Positions 24,260 through 32,812 of a DNA stretch of 64,000 nt are shown one piece after another. The position numbers were made by a program, and so were the translations under genes. The notes under the pieces are model-generated. The model searched no databases, had not been told where the DNA came from, and was given only the letters and a program-made list of their open reading frames with translations. The DNA comes from Eubacteriaceae bacterium (GTDB lineage: Bacteria > Bacillota > Clostridia > Lachnospirales > Lachnospiraceae). Location of the stretch: contig CAJTCR010000022.1 in assembly GCA_910574915.1 (NCBI GenBank), positions 1 to 64,000 on the forward strand, in the 5' to 3' direction. The first letter of the stretch is position 1, and every line of letters starts with the position of its first letter.

Positions 24260-24913
24260 ATGTATCAGACCATTTTATTTGATTTAGACGGTACGCTGAC
24301 AGACCCCGGAATTGGCATTACCAACTCTGCGGCGTATGCGCTGGAAAAGTTCGGCATTCAGGTGGATGACCGCAGGGAATTATACAAGTGGATCGGGCCG
24401 CCGTTGCAGGATTCTTTTACGCAGTTTTGCGGATTTTCCAAAGAGGATACAAAACGGGCGGTAGTGTACTACCGGGAATATTATAAGGAGCGGGGCATTT
24501 ATGAAAACCGCTTGTATGACGGGATCGAAAAGATGCTAAAGGCGCTTTTTGATGCAGGAAAGACGCTGCTTGTCGCGACTTCCAAGCCGGAGCTGTTCGC
24601 GGTGCAGATTTTGGAATATTTTCAGATCAGTCAGTATTTTACGTATGTTGCGGGTGCGACGATGGATGGAACCCGCTCGAAAAAAGAAGATGTCATTGCC
24701 TGTGCGCTGCAAGCCGCAGGGATCAGTGACCGCAGCCGCACGGTAATGGTCGGCGACCGCGAGTATGATGTGATCGGAGCGAAAAAAGCAGGGCTATCTT
24801 CCATCGGGGTATTGTACGGTTACGGGAGCAGGAGGGAGCTTGCAGACGCGGGTGCGGATGCCCTTGCGGAGCAGCCGGTGGATATTATACGCTGCTGTAT
24901 GCCAAAGGCATAA
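24260..24913 (+). CDS. HAD family hydrolase, phosphoglycolate phosphatase-like
   Basis: 217 aa. HAD subfamily IA with motif I FDLDGTLTD (about residues 6-14), motif II TSKPE, and the motif III/IV region SKKEDV ... VGDREYDVIGAKKAG. The alpha-helical cap lies between motifs I and II. It is close to Gph/PpaX-type phosphatases; the substrate cannot be read from sequence. AGAAAGAGG precedes the start. metF follows after 34 nt. Confidence 0.85.
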   Translation: MYQTILFDLDGTLTDPGIGITNSAAYALEKFGIQVDDRRELYKWIGPPLQDSFTQFCGFSKEDTKRAVVYYREYYKERGIYENRLYDGIEKMLKALFDAGKTLLVATSKPELFAVQILEYFQISQYFTYVAGATMDGTRSKKEDVIACALQAAGISDRSRTVMVGDREYDVIGAKKAGLSSIGVLYGYGSRRELADAGADALAEQPVDIIRCCMPKA

Positions 24914-24947
24914 AAATACAGGCAGATAAAAAGAAAAGGAGATAAAT

Positions 24948-25808
24948 ATGAAACTGTCACAAATACATGAGCAAAAAAAGAATGTCCTCTCGTTTGAGAT
25001 TTTTCCGCCGAAAAAAGACGAAGAGCTTAAAAATATAGATAAGACGCTGGAGATTTTATGCGAATTGCAGCCGGATTTTATCAGCGTGACATTTGGAGCA
25101 GGCGGAAGCACGAATCACAATAAAACAATACGGCTGGCAAAAAAAATAAAGGAAGAATACCATGTAGAGCCTGTTGTGCATTTAACCTGCCTGTGCTATG
25201 ACAAACAGGAAATCGACGCATTTTCAAAAGAGCTTTCGCAGGAAGGCATTCAAAATGTGCTTGCCTTGCGCGGCGACCGCAACCCGGATATCCCGGAGAA
25301 AAAAGATTTTATCCATGCGTCAGACCTGATTGCGTATTTAAAACAGACCGGGGATTTTTGCATTGCGGGCGCCTGTTACCCGGAATGCCATCCAGAATCG
25401 GCAGGGCGGGTCGAAGAGATGCGCCATTTAAAGCAAAAGGTGGACGCGGGCGCGCAGGTATTGCTGTCGCAGTTGTTTTTTGACAATCAGTTTTATTACC
25501 GGTTTGTGGAAGACTGCCGGATCGCGGGGATCAATGTGCCGATTACGCCTGGCATTATGCCGGTAATTAACGCCTCGCAGATCAAGCGTATGGTAACGAT
25601 GTGCGGAGCCTCGCTGCCGCAGCGGTTTGAGCGGATCATCCACAAGTTTGAAGGAAATAAACAGGCTTTGTTTGACGCGGGAATGTCTTATGCACTCAGC
25701 CAGATTATTGACCTGCTTGCCAATGATGTGGACGGGATTCATCTCTATACGATGAACAATCCGGCTGTAGCGCGAAAGATCTGTGAAGGGATACGCAACA
25801 TTGTATAA
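24948..25808 (+). CDS. metF: methylenetetrahydrofolate reductase
   Basis: 286 aa. Reduces 5,10-methylene-THF to 5-methyl-THF for methionine synthesis or the acetogenic methyl branch. The TIM barrel starts with SFEIFPPKKDEE; FISVTFGAGGST, NVLALRGD and AGACYPECHPES are flavin and folate contacts. The length fits MetF without the C-terminal regulatory domain. AAAAGGAGA precedes the start. It converges on apbE with only 14 nt between, and no terminator is visible. A folate enzyme (cyclo-ligase) is 1.5 kb away. Confidence 0.92.
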   Translation: MKLSQIHEQKKNVLSFEIFPPKKDEELKNIDKTLEILCELQPDFISVTFGAGGSTNHNKTIRLAKKIKEEYHVEPVVHLTCLCYDKQEIDAFSKELSQEGIQNVLALRGDRNPDIPEKKDFIHASDLIAYLKQTGDFCIAGACYPECHPESAGRVEEMRHLKQKVDAGAQVLLSQLFFDNQFYYRFVEDCRIAGINVPITPGIMPVINASQIKRMVTMCGASLPQRFERIIHKFEGNKQALFDAGMSYALSQIIDLLANDVDGIHLYTMNNPAVARKICEGIRNIV

Positions 25809-25822
25809 AAGCACTATGGTAT

Positions 25823-26860
25823 CTAATCCGACATTTCCTTTATCGGTATCGTTGTCCCGATACCGGATGTCCCATGCAGCTTGTAGTCAGAGGTAATAAA
25901 AATTGCCTCTGTCTGGTCGAGAGATTCTATATACGCAAGCCCTTTTTCCAGCCCAAGTGCAAAACACGCCGTGCTTAGCCCATCGCCGTCAGCAGAAGAG
26001 GCGCAGATAACCGAAACGCTGAGCAGCTCGTTTTCATACGGATAGCCGGTATCCGTATCCAGAATATGGTGGTAGCATCTGCCGTCCAGTGTAAAGCTGC
26101 GCTCGTAGATGCCGGAGGTCACGACTGTCTGGTCGCTGACCGATACGGATGCGATCGGCTCTCCGGTTTCGTCGAACGGCTTTTGAATGCCGATCGTATA
26201 GGCGCTGCCGTCTGGCTTTTCGCCGATGGCGAGCACGTTTCCGCCCAGGTTAATCAGCCCGCTTGTAATGCCTTCGCCTTGCAGATAGGCTTTCATCTTG
26301 TCTGCAATATAGCCTTTTGCAATGCCGCCTAAGTCCAGCGCCGCATCGGCATCCGACAGTGTGACTTCATTTTCATCAATCACAATCTTGCGGTAGTCTA
26401 CGGTAGCTGCCGCGGCTTTGACGGCGTCGGCGTCAGGAAGCGCCGGCGGTTTCGCATGAAAGTCCCAGAGGCTTGTCAGCCTGCCAATCGTAGGGTCAAA
26501 TTTTCCGCCGCTTTGCTTCGCATGGAGAATACTTTGTTCAAGAAGCTGCCTTGTTTCCTTATGGACACGAACCGGGTGCCCGGCATTTGCGTTGATTTTG
26601 CTGATATCGCTGTCTTTACGCTGGGCGCTGAAATACGATTCATACAATTCTGCCAGCGCAAAGCAGTGATCCAGCTCTTTTGTCTTAGACGGGTCATAGA
26701 GCGTAATTGTGATGACCGTATCAAAATAAAAGCCGGACTTTGTAATCGGTTGTTTGCTGCCGCAGCCGCAAAGGAGCGGGAGCAGCAGGACGGCAGTGAA
26801 AAAAACAGATCGTGCCAAACGGACAGATCTTAGAATATTCATAGGAAACGCTTTTTTCAT
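25823..26860 (-). CDS. apbE: FAD:protein FMN transferase (ApbE lipoprotein)
   Basis: 345 aa. ApbE covalently attaches FMN to threonine in flavoproteins (Rnf/Nqr subunits, extracellular electron carriers), using FAD and Mg2+. The lipobox LLCGCG lies near residue 32. The body has FDTVITITLYD, KFDPTIGRL, DLGGIAKGYIADK, LINLGGNV and the C-terminal DGLSTACFALG. The start at 26860 has AAAGGA upstream; the ORF is open for 21 more codons without a better site. It is divergent from DUF896. Confidence 0.9.
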   Translation of the reverse strand: MKKAFPMNILRSVRLARSVFFTAVLLLPLLCGCGSKQPITKSGFYFDTVITITLYDPSKTKELDHCFALAELYESYFSAQRKDSDISKINANAGHPVRVHKETRQLLEQSILHAKQSGGKFDPTIGRLTSLWDFHAKPPALPDADAVKAAAATVDYRKIVIDENEVTLSDADAALDLGGIAKGYIADKMKAYLQGEGITSGLINLGGNVLAIGEKPDGSAYTIGIQKPFDETGEPIASVSVSDQTVVTSGIYERSFTLDGRCYHHILDTDTGYPYENELLSVSVICASSADGDGLSTACFALGLEKGLAYIESLDQTEAIFITSDYKLHGTSGIGTTIPIKEMSD

Positions 26861-26940
26861 TGATTTTTGTTCCTTTCCGTTAATAGACGGCTTCATTATA
26901 AAAAATCGGCGGCAGATTGTCAAATTTTTTTCAAAACATT

Positions 26941-26965
26941 TGTTTTCTTTGGGCAGTTATGGTAA
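26941..26965 (+). promoter_or_regulatory. candidate promoter for DUF896 and the cyclo-ligase
   Basis: TAAAAT (26960-26965) with weak -35-like T-rich sequence upstream, in the 199-nt gap between divergent apbE and the DUF896 gene. The -35 assignment is uncertain. Confidence 0.3.
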
Positions 26966-27059
26966 AATCTCTTTACCGGTTTTTATCGGGCGTCTATTTC
27001 ACAGGCTGCGCGGCTGTTTGCGTAGCGTTTTAGAAAAATAGACGGAAAGGAGAATAACA

Positions 27060-27290
27060 ATGCCGGAATTAAATATCAGCCGGATCAACGAGTTGTACCA
27101 CAAATCAAAAGCGGAAGGGCTGACCGAGGAAGAGAAAAAGGAGCAGCAGCTTTTGCGCCAGCAGTATGTCGCATCAATCCGCGGCAGCATCCGCAGCCAG
27201 TTAAATAACATTGATATGGAAATGGAAGACGGTACAATCGTCAATCTTGGTGAAAAGTTTGGAAACAAAAAGAAAGGTGCAGACGCGTAA
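27060..27290 (+). CDS. DUF896 (YnzC family) small protein
   Basis: 76 aa. The helix-turn-helix-hairpin family signature is clear: ISRINELYHKSKAEGLTEEE and LRQQYVASIRGSIRSQL. YnzC of Bacillus belongs to an SOS operon, but the family is widespread and of unclear function. GGAAAGGAG precedes the start. The cyclo-ligase begins 3 nt after its stop. Confidence 0.88.
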   Translation: MPELNISRINELYHKSKAEGLTEEEKKEQQLLRQQYVASIRGSIRSQLNNIDMEMEDGTIVNLGEKFGNKKKGADA

Positions 27291-27293
27291 TCT

Positions 27294-27848
27294 ATGAAGA
27301 TGCAGGAAAAACGAGATGTCCGCAGCTTTTATAAAAACAAACGGGATGCGATGCCGCATCTGCTTGCAGAACAACTATCCTTAAAAATCTCGCAGATTGT
27401 CCTTGCATCACAGTGGTACCAAGACGCCGGGCTGGTCTTTTTTTACTATCCGCTCGGAAAGGAAGTCTCTTTGCTCCCCGTGATGCACGACGCACTGCGC
27501 CGGAATAAACGGGCAGCGTTTCCCAAAACAGCAGGGGATCAGATGGAATTTTATGAAGTGACAAGCCTTTCGCAGCTAAAGGAAGGCTGTTTTCATGTAA
27601 TGGAACCGGAGGCAGTACAGGAAAATCTCGTCTGTGAACAGCCGGATATCTGCTTTGTGCCGGGAACGGTGTTTGATAAAAAAGGCGGCAGGCTTGGCTA
27701 TGGCAGAGGATATTATGACCGCTATTTTGCAGGACGGCATACGGCAAAGCTGGTTGGATGCGCGTATGCATATCAGATTGTAGAGGAGCTTTGTATAGAC
27801 GAATGGGATGTGCGGATGGATATGGTGGTTAGTGAGGAGGGGTACTAA
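27294..27848 (+). CDS. 5-formyltetrahydrofolate cyclo-ligase
   Basis: 184 aa. ATP-dependent conversion of 5-formyl-THF to 5,10-methenyl-THF, returning storage folate to use. N-terminal KRDVRSFYKNKRDAM, middle VFFYYPLGKEVS, and the nucleotide/folate site PGTVFDKKGGRLGYGRGYYDRY. ATG 27294 or 27300 could start it; AAGAAAGG at the end of the DUF896 gene serves either. The final codons (TACTAA) lie at the edge of repeat copy A4a. Confidence 0.9.
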   Translation: MKMQEKRDVRSFYKNKRDAMPHLLAEQLSLKISQIVLASQWYQDAGLVFFYYPLGKEVSLLPVMHDALRRNKRAAFPKTAGDQMEFYEVTSLSQLKEGCFHVMEPEAVQENLVCEQPDICFVPGTVFDKKGGRLGYGRGYYDRYFAGRHTAKLVGCAYAYQIVEELCIDEWDVRMDMVVSEEGY

Positions 27849-28011
27849 AGAGACGCCGGGAAAGAGGATGTGCCTCCCCTGGCTGCGCCCCTGGTTGCCC
27901 CGCAGAATACGAAGGGATTCTAACCATTCTTCCAAAGCCGCCGCCAAGGGAGGCACATCCTCTCTCCCGGCTGCTTTTCGTAAATGCTACTAAGATAAGC
28001 TCAATATTTTG
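27846..28011 (+). repeat. A element copy A4a (forward, core deleted)
   Basis: Starts at the stop of the cyclo-ligase gene. The left arm (GAGACGCCGGGAAAGAGG, GTGCCTCCCC) is followed directly by TGGCTGCGCCCCTGG. In full copies, two TGGCTGCG copies about 113 nt apart bracket the core, so deletion between them explains this form. The right arm (GGGAGGCACATCCTCTC ... CGTAAATGCTACTAAG) is intact. GTGCCTCCC still pairs with GGGAGGCAC. Confidence 0.75.
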
Positions 28012-28012
28012 G

Positions 28013-28099
28013 CATGTTTGAAAAATCATTCCTGTGATCTGCATTCTCCACAAACTGTGAAGCACATCTTACGGAAAGCATTTTTCAAACACGCTCTAG
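28013..28099. mobile_element. B element copy B2 (centre deleted, inverted relative to B1)
   Basis: Ends with ATTTTTCAAACACGCTCTAG, identical to the B1 right end. Its two halves match B1 read on the other strand, but the central hairpin of about 75 nt is missing. The left terminus is degraded (GCATGTTTGAAAAAT). Its CTAG is shared with the start of the next A element. Confidence 0.75.
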
Positions 28100-28236
28100 T
28101 ACTACAGCGAACAAGTTTGAGTTACTTTGGTAAACTTTTACAAGAAGGGACGCCAGGAGAGAGGATGGGTACACTCTCCTGGCTGTTCTTCGCAAATGCT
28201 GCCAAACGAGCCTGATATGGTTGATTCGCTGTACTA
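28098..28236 (+). repeat. A element copy A4b (short form without core)
   Basis: Starts AGTACTACAGCGAACAAG and ends TTCGCTGTACTA, the best-preserved pair of outer inverted repeats in the window. The left arm reaches GGGTACACTC and goes directly into TCCTGGCTGTTCTTCGCAAA of the right arm, so all inner stems and the core are gone. Confidence 0.75.
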
Positions 28237-28654
28237 GAGTGAATTTTATCTGATTTGCGTTTTCCGAGGAACTATTTTGTACAGGTTCTCCATGTAAAAC
28301 AACCTAGAATCTGTTCTATCATATGGTTGATTTTGTTCATGGTAGACAAACCATATCGAGCTTGTTTTTGTAACATTTACGAAGAGCAGCCGGGAGAGAG
28401 GTTAGGTACACTCTGGCGGCGGCTTTGGAAGAATGGTTAGAATCGTTTGGTATTCTGCTGGAAAACCAGGGGCGCAGCCAAGCGGCACCTTTAGCTGCCC
28501 AGGCAGCGAACTAGGTGCCGCGACCGTCCACAGCCATAACGTGGCAGCAGGATACCTAGCGATTCTTACCATTCTGGAACTGACGCCGCCAGAGTGTACC
28601 TAGCCTCTCTCCCGGCGTCCCTTTTACGAAAAAATTCACCAAAACAATTCAACC
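28237..28654 (-). repeat. A element copy A5 (reverse, long form)
   Basis: The left extension 28237-28380 matches A3 (TTTTGTACA, CATATGG, TGATTTTGTT). The palindrome then runs in reverse with its core at 28482-28521, 2 nt shorter in the loop (GCTGCCCAGGCAGC). The outer stem AGGTACACTCTGGCGGCG pairs perfectly with CGCCGCCAGAGTGTACCT. The inner stem GAATGGT/ACCATTC and AATCG/CGATT differ from the other copies yet still pair. Confidence 0.85.
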
Positions 28655-28684
28655 TTGTGCTTTATATGAAGCTTATGATAAGAT
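28655..28684 (+). promoter_or_regulatory. candidate miaB promoter at the edge of repeat A5
   Basis: TTGTGC (28655-28660), then TAAGAT at 28679-28684 with an 18-nt spacer. It lies immediately outside A5, so the element may shape miaB expression. Confidence 0.35.
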
Positions 28685-28740
28685 ATGCAGTAGATCAGAA
28701 ATACCAACTATATGATAGAAATGGAGAAAAGTCAAGAGAA

Positions 28741-30207
28741 ATGCATCTGGAAATGAATTTAGATAAAATAGATTTAGATAAAATAGATATTCATGCACAA
28801 CCACCCGCACAGGAGCCTGCCAGACAGTACTATTTTATGGCAAAATGCCGCCGGATCGTGCAAAAAAAGGAGCAGGAGCTTGGGCGCAGGCTGACTTGCC
28901 ATACGGAGACGTTTGGGTGCCAGATGAACGCCAGAGATTCGGAAAAGCTTGCCGGTATTTTGGAGTTTGCGGGCTTTTTGGAAGCGGGCAGCGAGGAGGC
29001 AGATTTTGTTATCTACAATACGTGTACCGTTCGTGAAAACGCAAATAACAGGGTCTACGGCAGGCTTGGCTATCTGCATAACCTGAAAAAGAAAAATCCT
29101 GATATGCGGATCGCGCTGTGCGGCTGCATGATGCAGGAAGAGGAGGTTGTGGAAAAGCTGAAAAAAAGCTATCGGTTTGTTAACCTGATTTTCGGCACGC
29201 ACAACCTGTATAAATTTGCGGAACTGCTTGCGGGCTGCTATGCGTCAGACCGCATGGTCGTGGATGTATGGGAACAGTCCGATCAGATCGTGGAAGACCT
29301 TCCGGTGGAGCGCAAATATCCGTTTAAGTCGGGTGTAAATATTATGTTTGGCTGCAACAATTTTTGCAGCTACTGTATCGTACCGTACGTCCGCGGCAGG
29401 GAAAAAAGCCGTGAACCAAGGGAGATTGTACGTGAAGTGGAGCGCCTTGCGGCTGACGGTGTTGTGGAGGTTATGCTGCTTGGGCAGAATGTCAATTCTT
29501 ATGGAAAGACGTTTGACCCGCCGGTTTCGTTTGCGAGCCTGCTGCGTGAGGTAGAAAAGGTCGACGGCATTGCGCGCATCCGTTTTATGACTTCGCATCC
29601 AAAGGATCTGTCAGACGAGCTGATTGCGGTTATGGCGCAATCCAAAAAGATCTGCCGCCATCTGCATCTGCCGCTGCAGTCAGGAAGCTCTCGGATCTTA
29701 AAGGCGATGAACCGTAAGTATGACAAGCAGTCGTATTTGCGGCTTGTGGAAAAGGTGCGTGAGGCAATGCCTGAGATTGCGATTACGACAGACCTGATTG
29801 TAGGCTTTCCGGGGGAGACAGAAGAGGATTTTCTGGAAACGATGGACGTGGTAAAAAAAGTCGGGTTTGATTCGGTGTTTACGTTTATCTATTCCAAGCG
29901 TACCGGAACCCCGGCGGCAAGGATGGAGTGCCAGGTACCGGAAGACGAGGTAAAATCCCGCTTTGACCGCCTGTTGAAAGAAGTGCAGGAGATTGCGGCA
30001 CAAAAAGCGCAAAAGCTGACGGGCAGTCTGCAAAAAGTACTCGTTGAAAGCGTCAATGACCACGACGCGTCGCTTGTCACCGGAAAGATGGACAATAACG
30101 CTACCGTGCATTTTAAAGGAACCGCGGACATGGTGGGAAGAATTATGGATGTAAGGCTGCAAGAGTGCCGCGGGTTTTATTATTATGGGACGGCGGCAAA
30201 TGAATAA
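28741..30207 (+). CDS. miaB: tRNA-2-methylthio-N6-dimethylallyladenosine synthase
   Basis: 488 aa. Radical-SAM methylthiotransferase acting on i6A37 of tRNAs. The N-terminal MTTase domain supplies the auxiliary-cluster cysteines (TFGCQMN, NTCTVREN, CGCMMQ). The radical SAM motif is CNNFCSYC, and a TRAM domain closes the C-terminus. I start it at 28741 because the protein from there (MHLEMNLDKIDLDKID) has the expected N-terminus; the ORF is open back into repeat A5. ATG 28753 is an alternative. A likely promoter lies near 28655-28684. The stop overlaps the next gene. Confidence 0.9.
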   Translation: MHLEMNLDKIDLDKIDIHAQPPAQEPARQYYFMAKCRRIVQKKEQELGRRLTCHTETFGCQMNARDSEKLAGILEFAGFLEAGSEEADFVIYNTCTVRENANNRVYGRLGYLHNLKKKNPDMRIALCGCMMQEEEVVEKLKKSYRFVNLIFGTHNLYKFAELLAGCYASDRMVVDVWEQSDQIVEDLPVERKYPFKSGVNIMFGCNNFCSYCIVPYVRGREKSREPREIVREVERLAADGVVEVMLLGQNVNSYGKTFDPPVSFASLLREVEKVDGIARIRFMTSHPKDLSDELIAVMAQSKKICRHLHLPLQSGSSRILKAMNRKYDKQSYLRLVEKVREAMPEIAITTDLIVGFPGETEEDFLETMDVVKKVGFDSVFTFIYSKRTGTPAARMECQVPEDEVKSRFDRLLKEVQEIAAQKAQKLTGSLQKVLVESVNDHDASLVTGKMDNNATVHFKGTADMVGRIMDVRLQECRGFYYYGTAANE

Positions 30208-30598
30208 AAGCAGGAGTGCGCAAAGACGTCTGGCAAAGGCAGACCTGGTTTTGCTTGCCGTTTTGCTGCTGTTTGGAGTGCTTGCGTTTTTTGCAGTCCG
30301 TATGCTGACACAGAAAAACGGAACAGACGTGCAGGTACTGCTGCATGGGGAGATTTACGGGACGTACCCGTTGTCGGAGGAGCAAAAGATTCCGGTTCAC
30401 CAAAACGGGACTGTGACAAATACGTTGCAGATCGCGGACGGGACTGTGAAAATGATACAGGCAGACTGCCCGGACAAGCTGTGTGTCCATCAAAATGCCA
30501 TTGCGGGGCAGGGGGAGACGATTGTATGCCTGCCAAACCAGGTCGTTGTTCAGATCCTTGGAACAAAAGAACCAGGACTGGATTCGATATCGCGTTAA
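30200..30598 (+). CDS. NusG domain II-containing membrane-anchored protein
   Basis: 132 aa. One N-terminal helix (about residues 15-37), then an extracytoplasmic NusG_II domain with the conserved CPDKLCVH pair of cysteines and GETIVCLPNQVVV. In Firmicutes this family sits beside Gx transporter proteins and ApbE, and is associated with flavin-based extracellular electron transport; the Gx gene is next here. It overlaps the miaB stop; ATG 30185 is another possible start. Confidence 0.85.
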   Translation: MNKSRSAQRRLAKADLVLLAVLLLFGVLAFFAVRMLTQKNGTDVQVLLHGEIYGTYPLSEEQKIPVHQNGTVTNTLQIADGTVKMIQADCPDKLCVHQNAIAGQGETIVCLPNQVVVQILGTKEPGLDSISR

Positions 30599-30619
30599 AA
30601 AAGAAAGGAAAGGCGGATT

Positions 30620-31132
30620 ATGAAGCAAACGGCACAGCTTAGCCTGTTTTTGGCACTTGCGCTGATATGCAGTTATATCGAGTCGCTGCTTCCGTTTCAT
30701 TTTGGCATTCCAGGCATTAAGCTGGGGCTTGCGAATATTGTAGTGCTGCTGGCGCTGTATTATATGGGAGCAAAATACGCGCTGGCTGTTTCTGTGATGC
30801 GCATTTTGCTTGCCGGGCTTTTGTTTGGAAACTTGTTTAGCATTTTATACAGCCTTGCAGGCGGGCTTTTCAGCTTTGCCTGCATGGTGCTGTTAAAGCG
30901 CTGTGAGAAATTCAAGGTGATCTCGGTCAGCACGGCTGGCGGGATTGCGCACAATCTGGGGCAGATACTTATGGCAGCGGCGGTAGTGGAAAACAGCAGA
31001 CTGTTTTATTATTTTCCGGTGCTGTTTCTCGCAGGCGCGGTGACCGGAATTTTAATCGGGACAGTCGCACAGGAAATGCTGCTGCGCCTGCCTGTGGAAC
31101 GGATGCAAACGTACAGAAAGGAGAAACCATGA
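30620..31132 (+). CDS. Gx transporter family membrane protein (HepT-I-like)
   Basis: 170 aa, about five helices, with the family motif FGIPGIKLGLANIVVLLAL. Annotated in the past as heptaprenyl diphosphate synthase component I, but related to ECF-type substrate-binding membrane proteins. Its pairing with NusG_II suggests flavin or quinone-precursor handling in extracellular electron transfer (inference). GAAAGGCGG precedes the start. The stop overlaps ruvA (ATGA). Confidence 0.85.
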   Translation: MKQTAQLSLFLALALICSYIESLLPFHFGIPGIKLGLANIVVLLALYYMGAKYALAVSVMRILLAGLLFGNLFSILYSLAGGLFSFACMVLLKRCEKFKVISVSTAGGIAHNLGQILMAAAVVENSRLFYYFPVLFLAGAVTGILIGTVAQEMLLRLPVERMQTYRKEKP

Positions 31133-31737
31133 TTTCATATATCAAAGGGAAGCTGGCGGATGTTGCCGCCGACAGTATCGTGATCGACGTATCCGGCATC
31201 GGCTGGCAGGTATACGTGCCGGGACAGGTCATTGACCGGCTGCCTGCCGTGGGCGAGACGGTAAAAATACATACATGGCTGCAAGTGCGGGAAGACGCGA
31301 TGACATTGTTTGGATTTCTCACAAAGGACGATTTGCGGATTTTTAAGCTGTTAATCGGCGTCAACGGGATCGGCCCGAAAAATGCGCTGGCGGTGCTGTC
31401 TGTGATGACAAAGGACGATTTGCGCTTTGCCATACTGGGCGACGATCCAAAGGCGATTGCAAAAACACCGGGTGTCGGCACAAAGACGGCACAGCGGCTG
31501 ATTTTGGAGCTGAAGGATAAAATCAGCCTGGAAGACGCGTTTGAGCAAAAGCTTGCGCATGTGCCAAAAGCCGAGGAGGATGCATCCGGCGTAAAAGCAG
31601 AAGCAGTCATGGCGCTCACGGCGCTCGGCTATTCTTCTTCCGAGGCTTTTCGGGCGTTAAACGGGATTGAGATTACAGAAACGATGGACGTAGAGACATT
31701 GTTAAAGCAGGCGTTAAAAAATATGGCGATGATCTGA
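31129..31737 (+). CDS. ruvA: Holliday junction helicase subunit RuvA
   Basis: 202 aa. Binds four-way junctions and loads RuvB. The N-terminal OB fold starts [10 protein letters not shown], the two HhH motifs are in [20 protein letters not shown] and [20 protein letters not shown], and domain III at the C-terminus ([14 protein letters not shown]) contacts RuvB. It starts inside the stop of the Gx gene and is 34 nt before ruvB. Confidence 0.95.
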   Translation: MISYIKGKLADVAADSIVIDVSGIGWQVYVPGQVIDRLPAVGETVKIHTWLQVREDAMTLFGFLTKDDLRIFKLLIGVNGIGPKNALAVLSVMTKDDLRFAILGDDPKAIAKTPGVGTKTAQRLILELKDKISLEDAFEQKLAHVPKAEEDASGVKAEAVMALTALGYSSSEAFRALNGIEITETMDVETLLKQALKNMAMI

Positions 31738-31771
31738 TAACATCATTGCGTACAGAAAGGACAGGCTCTTT

Positions 31772-32764
31772 ATGGAAAAACGAGTGATTTCCACGCAGAT
31801 CCAGGAAGAAGACCTGGTAGTGGAAAAAAGTCTACGCCCACAGACGTTGGATGAATATATCGGGCAGGAGAAGGCAAAGAAAAACCTGAAAGTATATATC
31901 GAGGCGGCAAAGCAGCGCGGGGAAGCTTTAGACCATGTGCTGTTTTTTGGCCCGCCGGGGCTTGGCAAGACGACGCTGTCTGGCATTATTGCAAATGAAA
32001 TGGGCACCCATATGAAAATCACCTCCGGCCCTGCAATCGGAAAGCCTGGAGAGATGGCTGCTATTTTAAGCGGCTTGCAGGAAGGCGATATTTTGTTTGT
32101 AGACGAGATCCACCGCTTAAACCGCCAGGTGGAAGAAGTGCTGTATCCGGCGATGGAGGATTATGCGATTGATATTATGATCGGCAAGGGAGCGACGGCG
32201 CGTTCGATCCGCCTGGATCTGCCGCATTTTACACTGGTAGGAGCGACGACAAGGGCAGGGATGCTTTCAGCGCCACTGCGCGACCGTTTTGGCGTGATCC
32301 ATCATCTGGAGTTTTATACGGTTGAGGAATTACAGACGATTATTCTGCATTCTGCCGCAAAGCTGGAGGTTTTGATCGATGCCGCAGGCGCTTTTGAGCT
32401 GGCACGCCGTTCGCGGGGGACGCCGCGCCTTGCCAACCGCCTTTTAAAACGTGTCCGTGATTTTGCCCAGGTCAAGTATAACGGCGAGATAACACAGGAA
32501 GTAGCATCGTGTTCCCTGGATCTTCTGGAAGTGGATAAAATGGGGCTGGATCAAAACGACCGGAATATTCTGCTTACGATTATCGAGAAGTTTTCCGGCG
32601 GCCCGGTAGGGCTTGATACGCTTGCGGCGGCAATCGGAGAAGACGCAGGGACGATCGAGGATGTATACGAGCCGTTTTTGGTGTTAAACGGACTGGTCAA
32701 CCGGACGCCAAAGGGACGCGTTGCGACAGACTTTGCCTACCGGCACTTTGGAATTTACAAATAA
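31772..32764 (+). CDS. ruvB: Holliday junction helicase ATPase RuvB
   Basis: 330 aa. AAA+ motor for branch migration. Walker A GPPGLGKT and Walker B FVDEIHRL are present, as is sensor 1 (LVGATTRAG). The C-terminal winged helix has [18 protein letters not shown]. The N-terminal segment [15 protein letters not shown] is standard. GAAAGGACAGG precedes the start. Another resolution enzyme, RecU, is encoded at 63.1 kb. Confidence 0.96.
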   Translation: MEKRVISTQIQEEDLVVEKSLRPQTLDEYIGQEKAKKNLKVYIEAAKQRGEALDHVLFFGPPGLGKTTLSGIIANEMGTHMKITSGPAIGKPGEMAAILSGLQEGDILFVDEIHRLNRQVEEVLYPAMEDYAIDIMIGKGATARSIRLDLPHFTLVGATTRAGMLSAPLRDRFGVIHHLEFYTVEELQTIILHSAAKLEVLIDAAGAFELARRSRGTPRLANRLLKRVRDFAQVKYNGEITQEVASCSLDLLEVDKMGLDQNDRNILLTIIEKFSGGPVGLDTLAAAIGEDAGTIEDVYEPFLVLNGLVNRTPKGRVATDFAYRHFGIYK

Positions 32765-32767
32765 TGG

Positions 32768-32796
32768 TTGTCTTTCCTGAAAGAAGTCTGTATAAT
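32768..32796 (+). promoter_or_regulatory. sigma-A promoter for the ZapA-like gene
   Basis: TTGTCT (32768-32773), 17-nt spacer, perfect TATAAT (32791-32796). Transcription would start near 32803, leaving only about 10 nt before the ATG at 32813, with GGAGG at the very 5' end of the message. Confidence 0.65.
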
Positions 32797-32812
32797 AAAG
32801 ACGGAGGATAAA

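Noticed and set aside
28009..28215. Open frame of 68 codons spanning B2 and A4b
   Set aside because: It consists entirely of repeat DNA, has no ribosome site, and the equivalent frame is broken in other copies.
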